DNA of 64,000 nucleotides from assembly GCF_017357425.1 (NCBI RefSeq), contig NZ_CP014571.1, positions 62,001-126,000 of the forward strand, read 5' to 3'. Made by a program: the position numbers and the translations under genes. Position 1 is the stretch's first letter. Each line of letters starts with the position of its first letter. The DNA comes from Arthrobacter sp. D5-1 (GTDB lineage: Bacteria; Actinomycetota; Actinomycetes; Actinomycetales; Micrococcaceae). Below the pieces are notes generated by a model. It worked only from the letters and a program-made list of their open reading frames with translations, was not told the DNA's origin and searched no databases. This document shows, piece after piece, positions 25,624-34,196 of this stretch.

Positions 25624-25753
25624 GACGCCCAGTGTAGGGCAATGACATTTGTCATGGATTCATCTGAAAAAGTGCAGGTGAAACAGTGACAGCAAGGCAC
25701 TACATGGACCCCGATTGGCCCCTGAAGGATGGGACTGTCAACGTTTTCCATCC

Positions 25754-26242
25754 ATGAAAGCAGCCACCATGATTGAGTCCCTGCAAGATTTCACGTCCTC
25801 CCTACCGCCCGTGTTGAAGTGGCTCGGGGTAGTGCTGATAGCGGCCATCCCGTTTGTTGATTCCTACTTCGGCGCTGTGGTGGGAGTGTTGACCGGTTTG
25901 AATCCCGCGGTGGCCATAGCCGCGGCTGTTGTGGGAAACGTCATCTCATTGCTCATCTTTGTCTTTGCCGCACACCGCGTGCGCACCAAAGTGGCGGCAA
26001 ACAGGCCGACCAAGGAAATCACCCCGCGCCGCGCCAAATTGCGCGCCACCTTCGATAAGTTCGGTGTAGCAGGAGTAAGCCTGATCGGCCCAACAATTCT
26101 GCCCAGCCAGATCACATCCGTTGCCATGATCTCCTTCGGAGCCTCCAGGAACGCCGTCATCCTCTGGCAGATCATTTCAATCATTATCTGGGGGACCGCG
26201 TTCGGAATTCTGGCCACTCTGGGCGTTTCCCTGGTCCGCTAG
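25754..26242 (+). CDS. Small integral membrane protein (small multidrug export/Sm_multidrug_ex-like)
   Basis: This is about 162 residues from ATG 25754 (a second ATG lies at 25769). It has four or five helices (VLKWLGVVLIAAIPFVDSYFGAVVG in two parts, AAAVVGNVISLLIFVFAA, IISIIIWGTAFGILATLG). It resembles the small membrane family annotated as putative small multidrug export proteins, whose function is unproven. It is monocistronic and divergent from the kinase gene. Confidence 0.65.
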   Translation: MKAATMIESLQDFTSSLPPVLKWLGVVLIAAIPFVDSYFGAVVGVLTGLNPAVAIAAAVVGNVISLLIFVFAAHRVRTKVAANRPTKEITPRRAKLRATFDKFGVAGVSLIGPTILPSQITSVAMISFGASRNAVILWQIISIIIWGTAFGILATLGVSLVR

Positions 26243-26362
26243 AGCTTTCACGGCGCTGGATACCTTCTGCAACAGGCCGCGACGTTATGCGTGTCCTTCG
26301 AGTTCCGGGAATATTCAGAGCGACTGCAACACACTTGGCTACGTGGCGGACAGGTACTGGGT

Positions 26363-26932
26363 ATGAGCTACCTATCAAGAGCCCCTGACAGGGAAGAGGC
26401 CTTTCGGGCGCTGTACGAATCCGCCTACGCTGACCTGCTCAAGTTTGTTCAGCGTCGCGCGGATGCGGCGAATGCCGAGGACATCGTGGCTGAGGCATTT
26501 CTTATCGTGTGGCGGCGGTTTTCGGAAGCGCCGAAGCACCAGGAGGACGCCCGGGCCTGGCTCTTTGGCATCACACGGAATCTCATGCTGAATGCCCGCC
26601 GCGGAGAACAGCGGCGGCAGGCCCTGGGCGTCCGATTAGCTGAGGCGACAGCCATATCCCCTGTCGATTCCCATGCTGACCTGGTCAGCAGCCGCGTTGA
26701 CTTAGGCAGAGCATGGGCCCTTCTCTCCGAAGTCCACCAAGAGGCCCTTGGGCTTGCAATCTTCGAGAACCTGGCTGCACCCCAGGCGGCGCACGTGGTG
26801 GGCATCTCCCCGGTCGCGTTCAGGCTCCGGCTCACCCGCGCAAGGCGGGCTCTGCGACTGCTTCTTGACCACGTCCCCCAGAATGAGTCGCCGACGCCGG
26901 CGACATTTCCCGTAAAGGCCACGACACCATGA
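26363..26932 (+). CDS. ECF-type RNA polymerase sigma factor
   Basis: This 189-residue ECF sigma has region 2 (YADLLKFVQRRADAANAEDIVAEAFLIVWRRF, continuous across residues about 25-56) and region 4 (LLSEVHQEALGLAIFENLAAPQAAHVVGISPVAFRLRLTRARRAL). The ATG at 26363 starts the sigma fold; the open frame extends to a GTG at 26291. Its stop overlaps the next gene's ATG (26929-26932), whose product is a membrane protein and the likely regulator. Confidence 0.86.
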   Translation: MSYLSRAPDREEAFRALYESAYADLLKFVQRRADAANAEDIVAEAFLIVWRRFSEAPKHQEDARAWLFGITRNLMLNARRGEQRRQALGVRLAEATAISPVDSHADLVSSRVDLGRAWALLSEVHQEALGLAIFENLAAPQAAHVVGISPVAFRLRLTRARRALRLLLDHVPQNESPTPATFPVKATTP

Positions 26933-27750
26933 AAAACAGCCGGAATATCGACACGCTGCTGCGCTCCATGGACGCAGCCGGGCAGAGTGGAGCTCCCAAC
27001 CCGGGCCGTTCGCAGAACGACGTGGAACAGATTCTCAGGTCCCATCGGATCTCTGCGGCCACCGCCTCCAGACCCGCGATCCACAAAACGTCGACGTCGG
27101 GCCCAAGCCGCCGTCGTCGTCGAACCCTCGCTTTGGGTACCTTTGCTTTTGCCGCAACAATAGGGTTCCTCGTCGTGCCGGCATTGTCCGGAGGCGACCC
27201 GGCATACGCCACGTGGACCGCCGCGCCGGGCGCGCTGATAGGTTCGGAGCGCGACGGCGCTGTCTCCGACTGCGTCAGGTCCAGCAAAGGTACTGGTGAT
27301 GGCATGTTCGCCGGCGATGTGGATGCGGCAGAAGTTGCCATCGCCGAGAGGCGCGGCGCTTGGACCACGGTTGTCCTCAGCGGGGCTAACGGCTTCGAAG
27401 CCACATGCACCACCGACTCCACGGCCCCCTGGTTCAGGAAGGGCTCCTTCGGTTCAGTGGGAAAGCCCGGCAATGGACAGGAGCCCACCGGCAGGGGTAT
27501 CAGGACCACCCAGCTGGGAACCGGGGTCATTGCCAACAATCCGCTCTCGATGGCTTCAGGGCAGGTTGGGCCGGACGTTGCTGCCATGAGTTACACCAGC
27601 AGGGCCGGCGAAAGGATTACGGCCACGGTGTCGAAAGGACAGTTCGCGTTTTGGCTTCCGGGCGGGGAACTGCCAAATTCCGGCGAAGACGTGCCTGTCG
27701 AAGTCACGTACACCGACAACACGACGGAAATCCGCTACCTCAGCCTCTGA
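26929..27750 (+). CDS. Membrane protein coupled to the ECF sigma factor (putative anti-sigma partner)
   Basis: This 273-residue protein has a cytosolic N-terminal part of about 60 residues, a basic stop (SRRRRR), one membrane helix (TLALGTFAFAATIGFLVVPAL) and an external domain of about 180 residues. Translational coupling to the sigma gene and this topology fit a transmembrane anti-sigma factor. The HxxxCxxC zinc anti-sigma motif is absent. The external domain matches no fold I recognise. Confidence 0.65.
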   Translation: MKNSRNIDTLLRSMDAAGQSGAPNPGRSQNDVEQILRSHRISAATASRPAIHKTSTSGPSRRRRRTLALGTFAFAATIGFLVVPALSGGDPAYATWTAAPGALIGSERDGAVSDCVRSSKGTGDGMFAGDVDAAEVAIAERRGAWTTVVLSGANGFEATCTTDSTAPWFRKGSFGSVGKPGNGQEPTGRGIRTTQLGTGVIANNPLSMASGQVGPDVAAMSYTSRAGERITATVSKGQFAFWLPGGELPNSGEDVPVEVTYTDNTTEIRYLSL

Positions 27751-27777
27751 CGGTAACCCTTGAGACAAAGGAAAAAC

Positions 27778-28452
27778 CTACCCCCGCAGCGCCCCGAAAC
27801 CCGAAATCAGGGCCTCGAGTCCCAAGCTGAAGGCAACATCAGTGGGACGCGCATGCTGTTCCAGGGCCAGCCGATCCACGGCGGCCGTGAAGTTGGGGAC
27901 CTGTTCGGCGAGGCTGCCGGCGTCGAAAATGTCCTCCGGCGCGGTGACGTCGTAAGCGGCCCCGAACACAAACGCCTCCAAGGCAACGATCGCGGAGATG
28001 ATCTTCTCCTCAGGGAACCCGGCGTCCCGGAAGCCTGCGGTCACGGCCTCGTACATGGCCAGGGTCTTCGGGGCATTGGCCACCGGAAGTACTGCAATCA
28101 CGGGGATCAGCGGCGTATGCTCCGAGAACACATCCCGGTAGGACCACGCCCAACGACGCACGGCAACATCCCACGGCTCCACCCCAAAGGCTGAGACATC
28201 CACCATCGCCGCCAAGTGGTCCTCCAGCAGCAGCAACACGTCATCCTTGGAGGCTACGTGGTTGTACAGGGCAGAAGGCGCGACACCGAGGGAACGTGCG
28301 AGGGCCGCCATGGTGAGTCCGTCATAACCCTTGCTGCTGATCAAGTCGAGTGCCGCCGTCGTGATGCCGTCCTGGTCCAGGATTGCCGCGGTCGGCCGAC
28401 CGGCGCGGCGGCGCGCGGGGAGCGCGGAAGGAGCGGGAGTTGGTGCGGGCAT
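27778..28452 (-). CDS. TetR-family regulator of the putrescine module
   Basis: The start is the ATG at 28452 (behind AAAGG). The 224-residue repressor has the TetR HTH (ALDLISSKGYDGLTMAALARSLGVAPSALYNHVASKDDV) and a C-terminal ligand domain (VFGAAYDVTAPEDIFDAG) like TetR_C proteins. It is divergent from the putrescine oxidase gene, with a perfect 21-bp palindrome between them. Putrescine or an aminobutanal is a plausible inducer. Confidence 0.88.
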   Translation of the reverse strand: MPAPTPAPSALPARRRAGRPTAAILDQDGITTAALDLISSKGYDGLTMAALARSLGVAPSALYNHVASKDDVLLLLEDHLAAMVDVSAFGVEPWDVAVRRWAWSYRDVFSEHTPLIPVIAVLPVANAPKTLAMYEAVTAGFRDAGFPEEKIISAIVALEAFVFGAAYDVTAPEDIFDAGSLAEQVPNFTAAVDRLALEQHARPTDVAFSLGLEALISGFGALRG

Positions 28453-28533
28453 CGGAAGCCTTTCTGCTGCCTGTGTCCCCAGCATTATTCCATCGGGCCT
28501 TCACAGCGGCCGACTCCAACGCTACTATGGATA

Positions 28534-28554
28534 TAAATGAATGGCATTCATTTA
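28534..28554. promoter_or_regulatory. Perfect 21-bp TetR operator
   Basis: The half-site TAAATGAATG (28534-28543) is mirrored exactly by CATTCATTTA (28545-28554) around a central G. It lies 38 bases before the oxidase start and 82 before the tetR start. It resembles the ATGAATG-type sites of some TetR regulators. Confidence 0.8.
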
Positions 28555-28591
28555 TTGGTCAGCCACCACGGACGGCCACGGAGAGGACATC

Positions 28592-29968
28592 ATGCAGAAT
28601 CTTGATCGCGACGTTGTGATCGTCGGTGCCGGACCGTCAGGGCTGACGGCGGCACGCGAATTGAAAAAGGCCGGACTCAGCGTCGCAGTGCTCGAAGCAC
28701 GCGACCGCGTGGGCGGCCGCACCTGGACCGACACCATCGACGGCGCCATGCTGGAAATCGGCGGCCAGTGGGTTTCCCCGGACCAGACGGTGCTCATGGA
28801 GCTGCTGGACGAGCTCGGACTGAAAATGTACTCACGCTACCGCGACGGCGAGTCCGTCTACATCGGCGCAGACGGCAAGCGCACGCAGTACACCGGTGAC
28901 ACTTTCCCGGTGAACGAAACCACCAAGGCCGAGATGGACAAGCTCGTCGCCATCCTGGACGGCCTCGCCGCCGAGATCGGCCCCACCGAGCCCTGGGCAC
29001 ACCCCAAGGCACGCGAGCTGGACACCATCTCCTTCCACCACTGGCTCCGCCAGAACTCCAGTGATGAAGAAGCCTGCAACAACATTGGCCTCTTCATCGC
29101 CGGCGGCATGCTCACCAAGCCTGCCCACGCCTTCTCCGCGTTGCAGGCAGTCCTCATGGCCGCCTCTGCCGGCTCGTTCACGCACCTGACGGACGAGGAC
29201 TTCATCCTGGACAAGCGCGTCATCGGCGGTATGCAGCAGGTCTCGCTGCTGCAGGCAGCAGAGTTGGGCGACGACGTCGTCCTCAACAGCCCGGTCCGAA
29301 CCATCAAGTGGGACGACAACAACGTGACTGTCGTGTCCGAGCAGGCAACCGTCAACGCGCGGTACGTGATCATGGCCGTGCCGCCGAACCTGTACTCCCG
29401 CGTCTCGTTCGAGCCCCCGCTGCCGCGCCGCCAGCACCAGATGCACCAGCACCAGTCCCTGGGCCTGGTCATCAAGGTCCACGCCGTGTATGACACCCCG
29501 TTCTGGCGCGAAGAAGGACTCTCCGGCACCGGCTTCAGCGCAGGCGCGCTGGTCCAGGAGGTCTACGACAACACCAACCATGGCGACACCCGCGGCACTT
29601 TGGTGGGCTTCGTATCCGACGAAAAGGCCGACGCCGTCTTCGAACTCAGCGCCGAGGACCGCAAGAAGGCCATCCTTGAGTCCATCGCCGGCTTCCTGGG
29701 CGATAAGGCCCTCACGCCCGAGGTCTACTACGAATCCGACTGGGGCTCCGAAGAATGGACCCGCGGCGCCTACGCATCCAGCTACGACCTCGGTGGCCTG
29801 CACCGCTACGGCAAGGACCAGCACGCCAACGTAGGACCGATCTACTGGTCTTCCTCCGACCTCGCGGCCGAGGGTTACCAGCACGTCGACGGCGCCGTCC
29901 GCATGGGCCAGGCAACCGCCGCCCGCATTGTTGAGGCCAACAAGCTGAGCGCGCTGCCCGTCGCCTAA
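28592..29968 (+). CDS. puo: FAD-dependent putrescine oxidase
   Basis: This 458-residue flavin amine oxidase has the dinucleotide fold VVIVGAGPSGLTAARELKKAG, the substrate-domain GGRTWTD and GGQWVSPDQ motifs, and a C-terminal FAD contact (YQHVDGAVRMGQATAARIVEA). It closely resembles actinobacterial putrescine oxidases, which convert putrescine with oxygen to 4-aminobutanal, ammonia and peroxide. The start at 28592 (MQNLDRD) follows GAGGAC. The downstream universal stress protein and permease suggest an uptake-oxidation module. Confidence 0.86.
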   Translation: MQNLDRDVVIVGAGPSGLTAARELKKAGLSVAVLEARDRVGGRTWTDTIDGAMLEIGGQWVSPDQTVLMELLDELGLKMYSRYRDGESVYIGADGKRTQYTGDTFPVNETTKAEMDKLVAILDGLAAEIGPTEPWAHPKARELDTISFHHWLRQNSSDEEACNNIGLFIAGGMLTKPAHAFSALQAVLMAASAGSFTHLTDEDFILDKRVIGGMQQVSLLQAAELGDDVVLNSPVRTIKWDDNNVTVVSEQATVNARYVIMAVPPNLYSRVSFEPPLPRRQHQMHQHQSLGLVIKVHAVYDTPFWREEGLSGTGFSAGALVQEVYDNTNHGDTRGTLVGFVSDEKADAVFELSAEDRKKAILESIAGFLGDKALTPEVYYESDWGSEEWTRGAYASSYDLGGLHRYGKDQHANVGPIYWSSSDLAAEGYQHVDGAVRMGQATAARIVEANKLSALPVA

Positions 29969-29985
29969 GGCATTTCGTACGAGCA

Positions 29986-30022
29986 CCGGCAGGCCGGGGG
30001 AGCACCATTCCCGGCCTGCCGG
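29986..30022 (+). terminator. Hairpin between puo and usp
   Basis: CCGGCAGGCCGGG (29986-29998) pairs with CCCGGCCTGCCGG (30010-30022). No T run follows, so it may terminate partially or stabilise the upstream transcript. GTTTAAGCA occurs twice just after it (about 30030 and 30047). Confidence 0.55.
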
Positions 30023-30071
30023 CTCCACTGTTTAAGCAGTAACCGGTTTAAGCACCACAGGAAGGACCACC

Positions 30072-30953
30072 ATGCGCTACGTAGTGGGCTACACCGCCAA
30101 CGCGAGGGGGCACGACGCCGTTCACCTTGCCGTCGCGCTGGCCCGGAACCACGATGTCAGCCTTGACCTGGTCCTGGTGGTGCCTGAGGATTCCCCGTTC
30201 AACGCCGTCTACCCGCCTGAGACCGGCTATGACGACATCCTCAACGAGCAGGCACAGCGCTGGCTCGATGAAGGCCTCGCCTTGGTTCCGGACGACGTCA
30301 CTGCCCGCGCCCACATCCGGCGCGGTGATTCCGAGGCCCAGGCGCTGATCGATGCCGCCGTGGAATTCGACGCTGCGGCACTGGTCATCGGCGCCACCAA
30401 CAGCGGCCTCTTCAAGCGCTTCACCATCGGCTCTGTGGCGGGTTCGCTGCTCCATTCGTCGCCCGTGCCGGTGGCTTTGGCACCTCACGGCTATCACCGC
30501 ACCGAGCCGATCACGCGCTTGAGCTGCGGTTTCGGAACCCGGCCGGGTGCTGACGAACTGCTCGACGTCGCAGTGGAGTCTGCGCGGGACCGTGGCCTTC
30601 CACTGCGGCTCGTCTCCCTGTTGGCGCTCGACGGCGGTAACTCGCCTGGGTTGGCCGACGCCGCCTGGGTGCATGCGGCCGACCGGCTTGCCGCCGTCGG
30701 AAGCTCCGCAGACGCGAGCGGCGGAGCGGGATCCGTAACAGAAGAGCCGGAGATCGTCGTAGCCCAAGGGCGCACCATCGAAGAAGCCGTTGACCGACTC
30801 GACTGGGAAGACGGCGAAATCCTGCTGATCGGTTCCAGCCGCCTGGCCCAGCAGCGGGCCACTTTCCTGGGCAGCACCGCAAACCGGATCCTGCGTGCCC
30901 TCCCTGTACCCATGATCGTGGTTCCCCGCGACTACACGCGCCATAGCGCCTAG
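30072..30953 (+). CDS. Double-domain universal stress protein
   Basis: This 293-residue protein holds two Usp domains in tandem (residues about 1-140 and 150-293). The ATP-binding-type motifs are VIGATNSGLFKRFTIGSVAGSLLHSSPVPVAL in the first and LIGSSRLAQQRATFLGSTANRILRALPVPMIVV in the second. It lies between the oxidase and the permease and may tune the transporter; such pairings are common but the role is inferred. GGAAGGACC precedes the ATG. Confidence 0.87.
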   Translation: MRYVVGYTANARGHDAVHLAVALARNHDVSLDLVLVVPEDSPFNAVYPPETGYDDILNEQAQRWLDEGLALVPDDVTARAHIRRGDSEAQALIDAAVEFDAAALVIGATNSGLFKRFTIGSVAGSLLHSSPVPVALAPHGYHRTEPITRLSCGFGTRPGADELLDVAVESARDRGLPLRLVSLLALDGGNSPGLADAAWVHAADRLAAVGSSADASGGAGSVTEEPEIVVAQGRTIEEAVDRLDWEDGEILLIGSSRLAQQRATFLGSTANRILRALPVPMIVVPRDYTRHSA

Positions 30954-30976
30954 CAATCGCCTGAGAGGCAAAACCC

Positions 30977-32491
30977 ATGTCAACTGCACCAAAGACGGTC
31001 CAGTCGAAAGAATCGCCAGCCCTGAGTGAAAAAGGGCTGAAGGCCGGATCGGTGGGCCTCATCGGCGCCGTCGTGATCGGCGTTTCCTGTATCGCACCCG
31101 CCTATACGCTCACCGCGGCCCTCGGCCCCACCGTGTCCGAGGTCGGTGTGCACCTGCCCGCCATCTTCCTGGTGGGCTTCATCCCCATGTTGCTGGTGGC
31201 GCTGGGCTACCGCGAACTGAACAACGCAATGCCCGACGCCGGTACCTCCTTCACGTGGGCGACGCGCGCCTTCGGTCCGTGGATCGGTTGGATGGGTGGC
31301 TGGGGGCTGATCGCGGCCACGATCATTGTCCTCTCCAACCTGGCGGCTGTGGCGGTGGACTTCTTCTACTTGATGCTTGCCCAGATCTTCAGCAACCCGG
31401 AACTCGGTGAGCTCAGCAAGATCCTTCCGCTGAACATCGCCACCACGCTGGTGTTCATCGCCTTGGCTTGCTGGATTTCGTACCGCGGCATGGAGACCAC
31501 CAAGGGCGTCCAGTACGTGCTGGTGGCCTTCCAATTGCTGGTCCTGGGCTGGTTCGCAGTCTCCGCATTTGCCCACGTGGCAAACGGCACGGCTTTCGAT
31601 GCCACCGCAGTTTCACCTGACTGGTTCAACCCGTTCGCCGTGGACTCGTTCTCACAATTCGCCGCAGGTGTATCGCTCTCGATCTTCATTTACTGGGGCT
31701 GGGACGTCACCCTCACCATGAACGAGGAAACCAGGAATCCGGAGAAAACCCCAGGCCGCGCCGCGACCATCACGGTGCTGGTCATCGTGATCATCTATAT
31801 GACCGTTGCACTGGCTACCTTGTCCTTCGCCGGCGTCGGCGAGACCGGATTGGGTGCCGGAAACCCGGAAAACCAGTCCAGCATCTTCGCCGTGCTTGCC
31901 GGTCCAGTGATGGGTCCCTTTGCGATTCTGATGTCGCTGGCCATTCTGAGCAGCTCAGCGGCATCTTTGCAGTCAACGTTCGTTTCCCCGGCCCGAACCA
32001 TGCTGGCGATGGGCCACTACCGCGCCATCTCGCCGAAGTTCGGCAAGATCAGCCCCACGTTCAAGTCGCCCAGCTTCGCGACCATCGCCGCTGCGATCGC
32101 CGCCGCCGGTTTCTACGTGATCACCCGCACCGTGTCCGAGAATGCGCTGTGGGACACCATCACAGCTCTGGGCATGATGATCTGCTTCTACTACGGCATC
32201 ACAGCACTGGCCTGCGTTTGGTTCTTCCGGGCCGAGGCATTCCGCGGTGCGCGTTCGTTCTTCTTCAGGTTCCTGGCGCCCTTGCTGGGAGGCGTGATCC
32301 TGTTGGTCATGTTCGTCAAGACGGCCATGGACTCAATGGACCCGGAGTATGGTTCAGGCTCCTCTGTGGGCGGCGTGGGGTTGGTGTTCGTCCTGGGAAT
32401 GGGCGTGATCCTGCTGGGCGTCGTGATCATGCTGGTGATGTACAGGGTGCGGCCAGAGTTCTTCAAGGGCAAGGTTCTGACCCGGGCGTAG
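30977..32491 (+). CDS. APC-superfamily amino acid/polyamine permease
   Basis: This 504-residue transporter has about twelve helices. The typical APC opening is SVGLIGAVVIGVSCIAPAYTLTAALGP, followed by INGWMGGWG-like and SWDVTLTMNEETRNPEKTPG-like segments (here GWMGGWGLIAA and YWGWDVTLTMNEETRNPEK). Its position after putrescine oxidase suggests putrescine import. The last 29 bases overlap the 3' end of the convergent S9 peptidase gene. Confidence 0.87.
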   Translation: MSTAPKTVQSKESPALSEKGLKAGSVGLIGAVVIGVSCIAPAYTLTAALGPTVSEVGVHLPAIFLVGFIPMLLVALGYRELNNAMPDAGTSFTWATRAFGPWIGWMGGWGLIAATIIVLSNLAAVAVDFFYLMLAQIFSNPELGELSKILPLNIATTLVFIALACWISYRGMETTKGVQYVLVAFQLLVLGWFAVSAFAHVANGTAFDATAVSPDWFNPFAVDSFSQFAAGVSLSIFIYWGWDVTLTMNEETRNPEKTPGRAATITVLVIVIIYMTVALATLSFAGVGETGLGAGNPENQSSIFAVLAGPVMGPFAILMSLAILSSSAASLQSTFVSPARTMLAMGHYRAISPKFGKISPTFKSPSFATIAAAIAAAGFYVITRTVSENALWDTITALGMMICFYYGITALACVWFFRAEAFRGARSFFFRFLAPLLGGVILLVMFVKTAMDSMDPEYGSGSSVGGVGLVFVLGMGVILLGVVIMLVMYRVRPEFFKGKVLTRA

Positions 32492-34196
32492 CCTCGCGGG
32501 AAATGGACGCCGCGAAGGCGAGCACGGCAGCGGAGAAGTCCAGTACGTCCGGCGCTGCACGCTGGCCGTGACCACCACGGTCCTCGTGGAGCAGCCAGGC
32601 CCGGCCCCCGCGTTCGCGGATTCCGGTAACAACCTCCACGGCGGCTCTGTTGTCCACGCGTTCGTCACGCCCCAGGAGGCAGCACAGGAGGGGCGGAAGC
32701 GCGGCGGCGGAGCCAAGTCCGCCCACCACATGAACCGGGGAGTAGGCCGCCCGATCATGGTCAGAGCACTCCCCGTCGGCGCCAAACTCGTGCAGCCATT
32801 GCTTTCCCAAGCCATGGCGGTGAAGGTCCACGGTGTCCAGCAACGGAGCCACGGCCACCACTCCGCCGAATGAGGCAGGGGACAGGAGCGCTGCTGCCGT
32901 GACCACCAAGCCACCATGCGAGGCCCCGAACGGCACGGTCTGCCCGGGTGTCGTCCAACCGGCCGATGTAAGGAATCCGGCCACGTCGATGAGGTCCTGG
33001 ATGGTCCGCATCTTCCGTGGACCCCGGCCCGCCTCATGCCAGTCCCGGCCCATTTCCCCGCCCCCACGTAGTTGCGCAGCCACGTACACCCCGCCGCTCT
33101 CCAGCCACGCCGGCACGCTGGGTTCGGCCTCGGTCCTGTGTGTCACGCCAAAACCGCCGTAGCACGTGAGAATCAGGGGCAGTGGCCGCGCCGGGAGGCC
33201 GTCCGGCCCAAGGTCTGAAGCCCGTGCGGAGATGACCAGGGGGATGCCGACGCCGTCACTCGCCACCGCTGTGACCCTCTGATGGAGTATGTTGCCGCTG
33301 GGGTCTCTGGAACTTTCGTTCGAGCGCACCGGTTCATCCACACAGAAAACCCCCGATGGACGTTCCGGGGAGGCCGTCTGGAGCCAGAGGTCAGTGCCAT
33401 CGGCATGGGGTTGGATGGCGAAGGATGAGACGTATTCGGCTGGGGATAAACGGTACACGGGGCGGCTATCCAGTGTGACTGTGGTGCCGTGGTGGTCGGA
33501 GGCCAGTTCCACGCGGATCCCGCCGGCGGGCGCGGCGGTGGGATGCCAGGCCCCTGACTCCAACTCCCACTCTCTTGTTCCGGTCCCCGGGTTCTTCGCC
33601 GCCAGTCTGAGATTCCCCCTGGCGCGCGTCAGCGAGAGCCGGCTGCCCGTGGTGCTGCCAAGATCCGTTGGAAACGGGAGCTCCTGGGGGTGACCGGCGT
33701 CGAGCGGGCAATGCATGATCTGCTGGCAGGGCGGCTTGCCGGTCAAGACCCAGATCCCGCCACCGTCTGGCTCCCAAACCGGCGCAGCGTACCAAGCCGT
33801 CGCGCCCGGGATGTGGACCGGCTGCGTCCCGGCAGCGAGGATCCAGGTTTCCGCTAGTTCGCTGGCGGAGGTGCTCAGCAAGGCCGCGATACGCGTTCCG
33901 TCAGGGGAGATGGTGAATCCGCGGACAATGGTGCCCGGTGCCGTGGGGAGCCGGACGCCGGGCGGTGCAGCCACACCCGGGTGGGCCCGGCGAACATTCC
34001 AGGCATCCCGTAGCCCGGCCTCGGCTGCCAAGTGCAAGGACGCAAACGCTTCGCCCGGCCCGCGCCAAAGAAAGGCAGCCTGTCCGCCGGCGAACTGGGG
34101 GAGCCCTTGGCGGGGTGTGGAGTCCCAGCGTTCCAGGAGGGAACGGAAATGCGGCCGAAGTCCTCTGCCAGGAACGGCCTCCTCGAGGGTATTCAC
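32463..34196 (-). CDS. Prolyl-oligopeptidase-family (S9) serine peptidase of the RiPP locus
   Basis: This 577-residue protein starts at GTG 34196, which overlaps the stop of the beta-propeller gene (GTGA); the open frame extends to 34241. An N-terminal propeller-like part (about residues 1-330) precedes the alpha/beta-hydrolase domain. The triad is visible: Ser in VPFGASHGGLVV, Asp in LLGRDERVDN and His in LLHEDRGGHGQ. There is no signal peptide, so it is cytosolic. S9 enzymes cut short peptides after proline or similar residues, and the nearby precursor has a single Pro in ENPFD. A role in leader removal or peptide degradation is inferred. Confidence 0.85.
   Translation of the reverse strand: MNTLEEAVPGRGLRPHFRSLLERWDSTPRQGLPQFAGGQAAFLWRGPGEAFASLHLAAEAGLRDAWNVRRAHPGVAAPPGVRLPTAPGTIVRGFTISPDGTRIAALLSTSASELAETWILAAGTQPVHIPGATAWYAAPVWEPDGGGIWVLTGKPPCQQIMHCPLDAGHPQELPFPTDLGSTTGSRLSLTRARGNLRLAAKNPGTGTREWELESGAWHPTAAPAGGIRVELASDHHGTTVTLDSRPVYRLSPAEYVSSFAIQPHADGTDLWLQTASPERPSGVFCVDEPVRSNESSRDPSGNILHQRVTAVASDGVGIPLVISARASDLGPDGLPARPLPLILTCYGGFGVTHRTEAEPSVPAWLESGGVYVAAQLRGGGEMGRDWHEAGRGPRKMRTIQDLIDVAGFLTSAGWTTPGQTVPFGASHGGLVVTAAALLSPASFGGVVAVAPLLDTVDLHRHGLGKQWLHEFGADGECSDHDRAAYSPVHVVGGLGSAAALPPLLCCLLGRDERVDNRAAVEVVTGIRERGGRAWLLHEDRGGHGQRAAPDVLDFSAAVLAFAASISREATPGSEPCP

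Noticed and set aside
28832..30028. 398-codon minus-strand ORF opposite puo
   Set aside because: It is an antisense frame of the well-supported putrescine oxidase with no recognisable domain.
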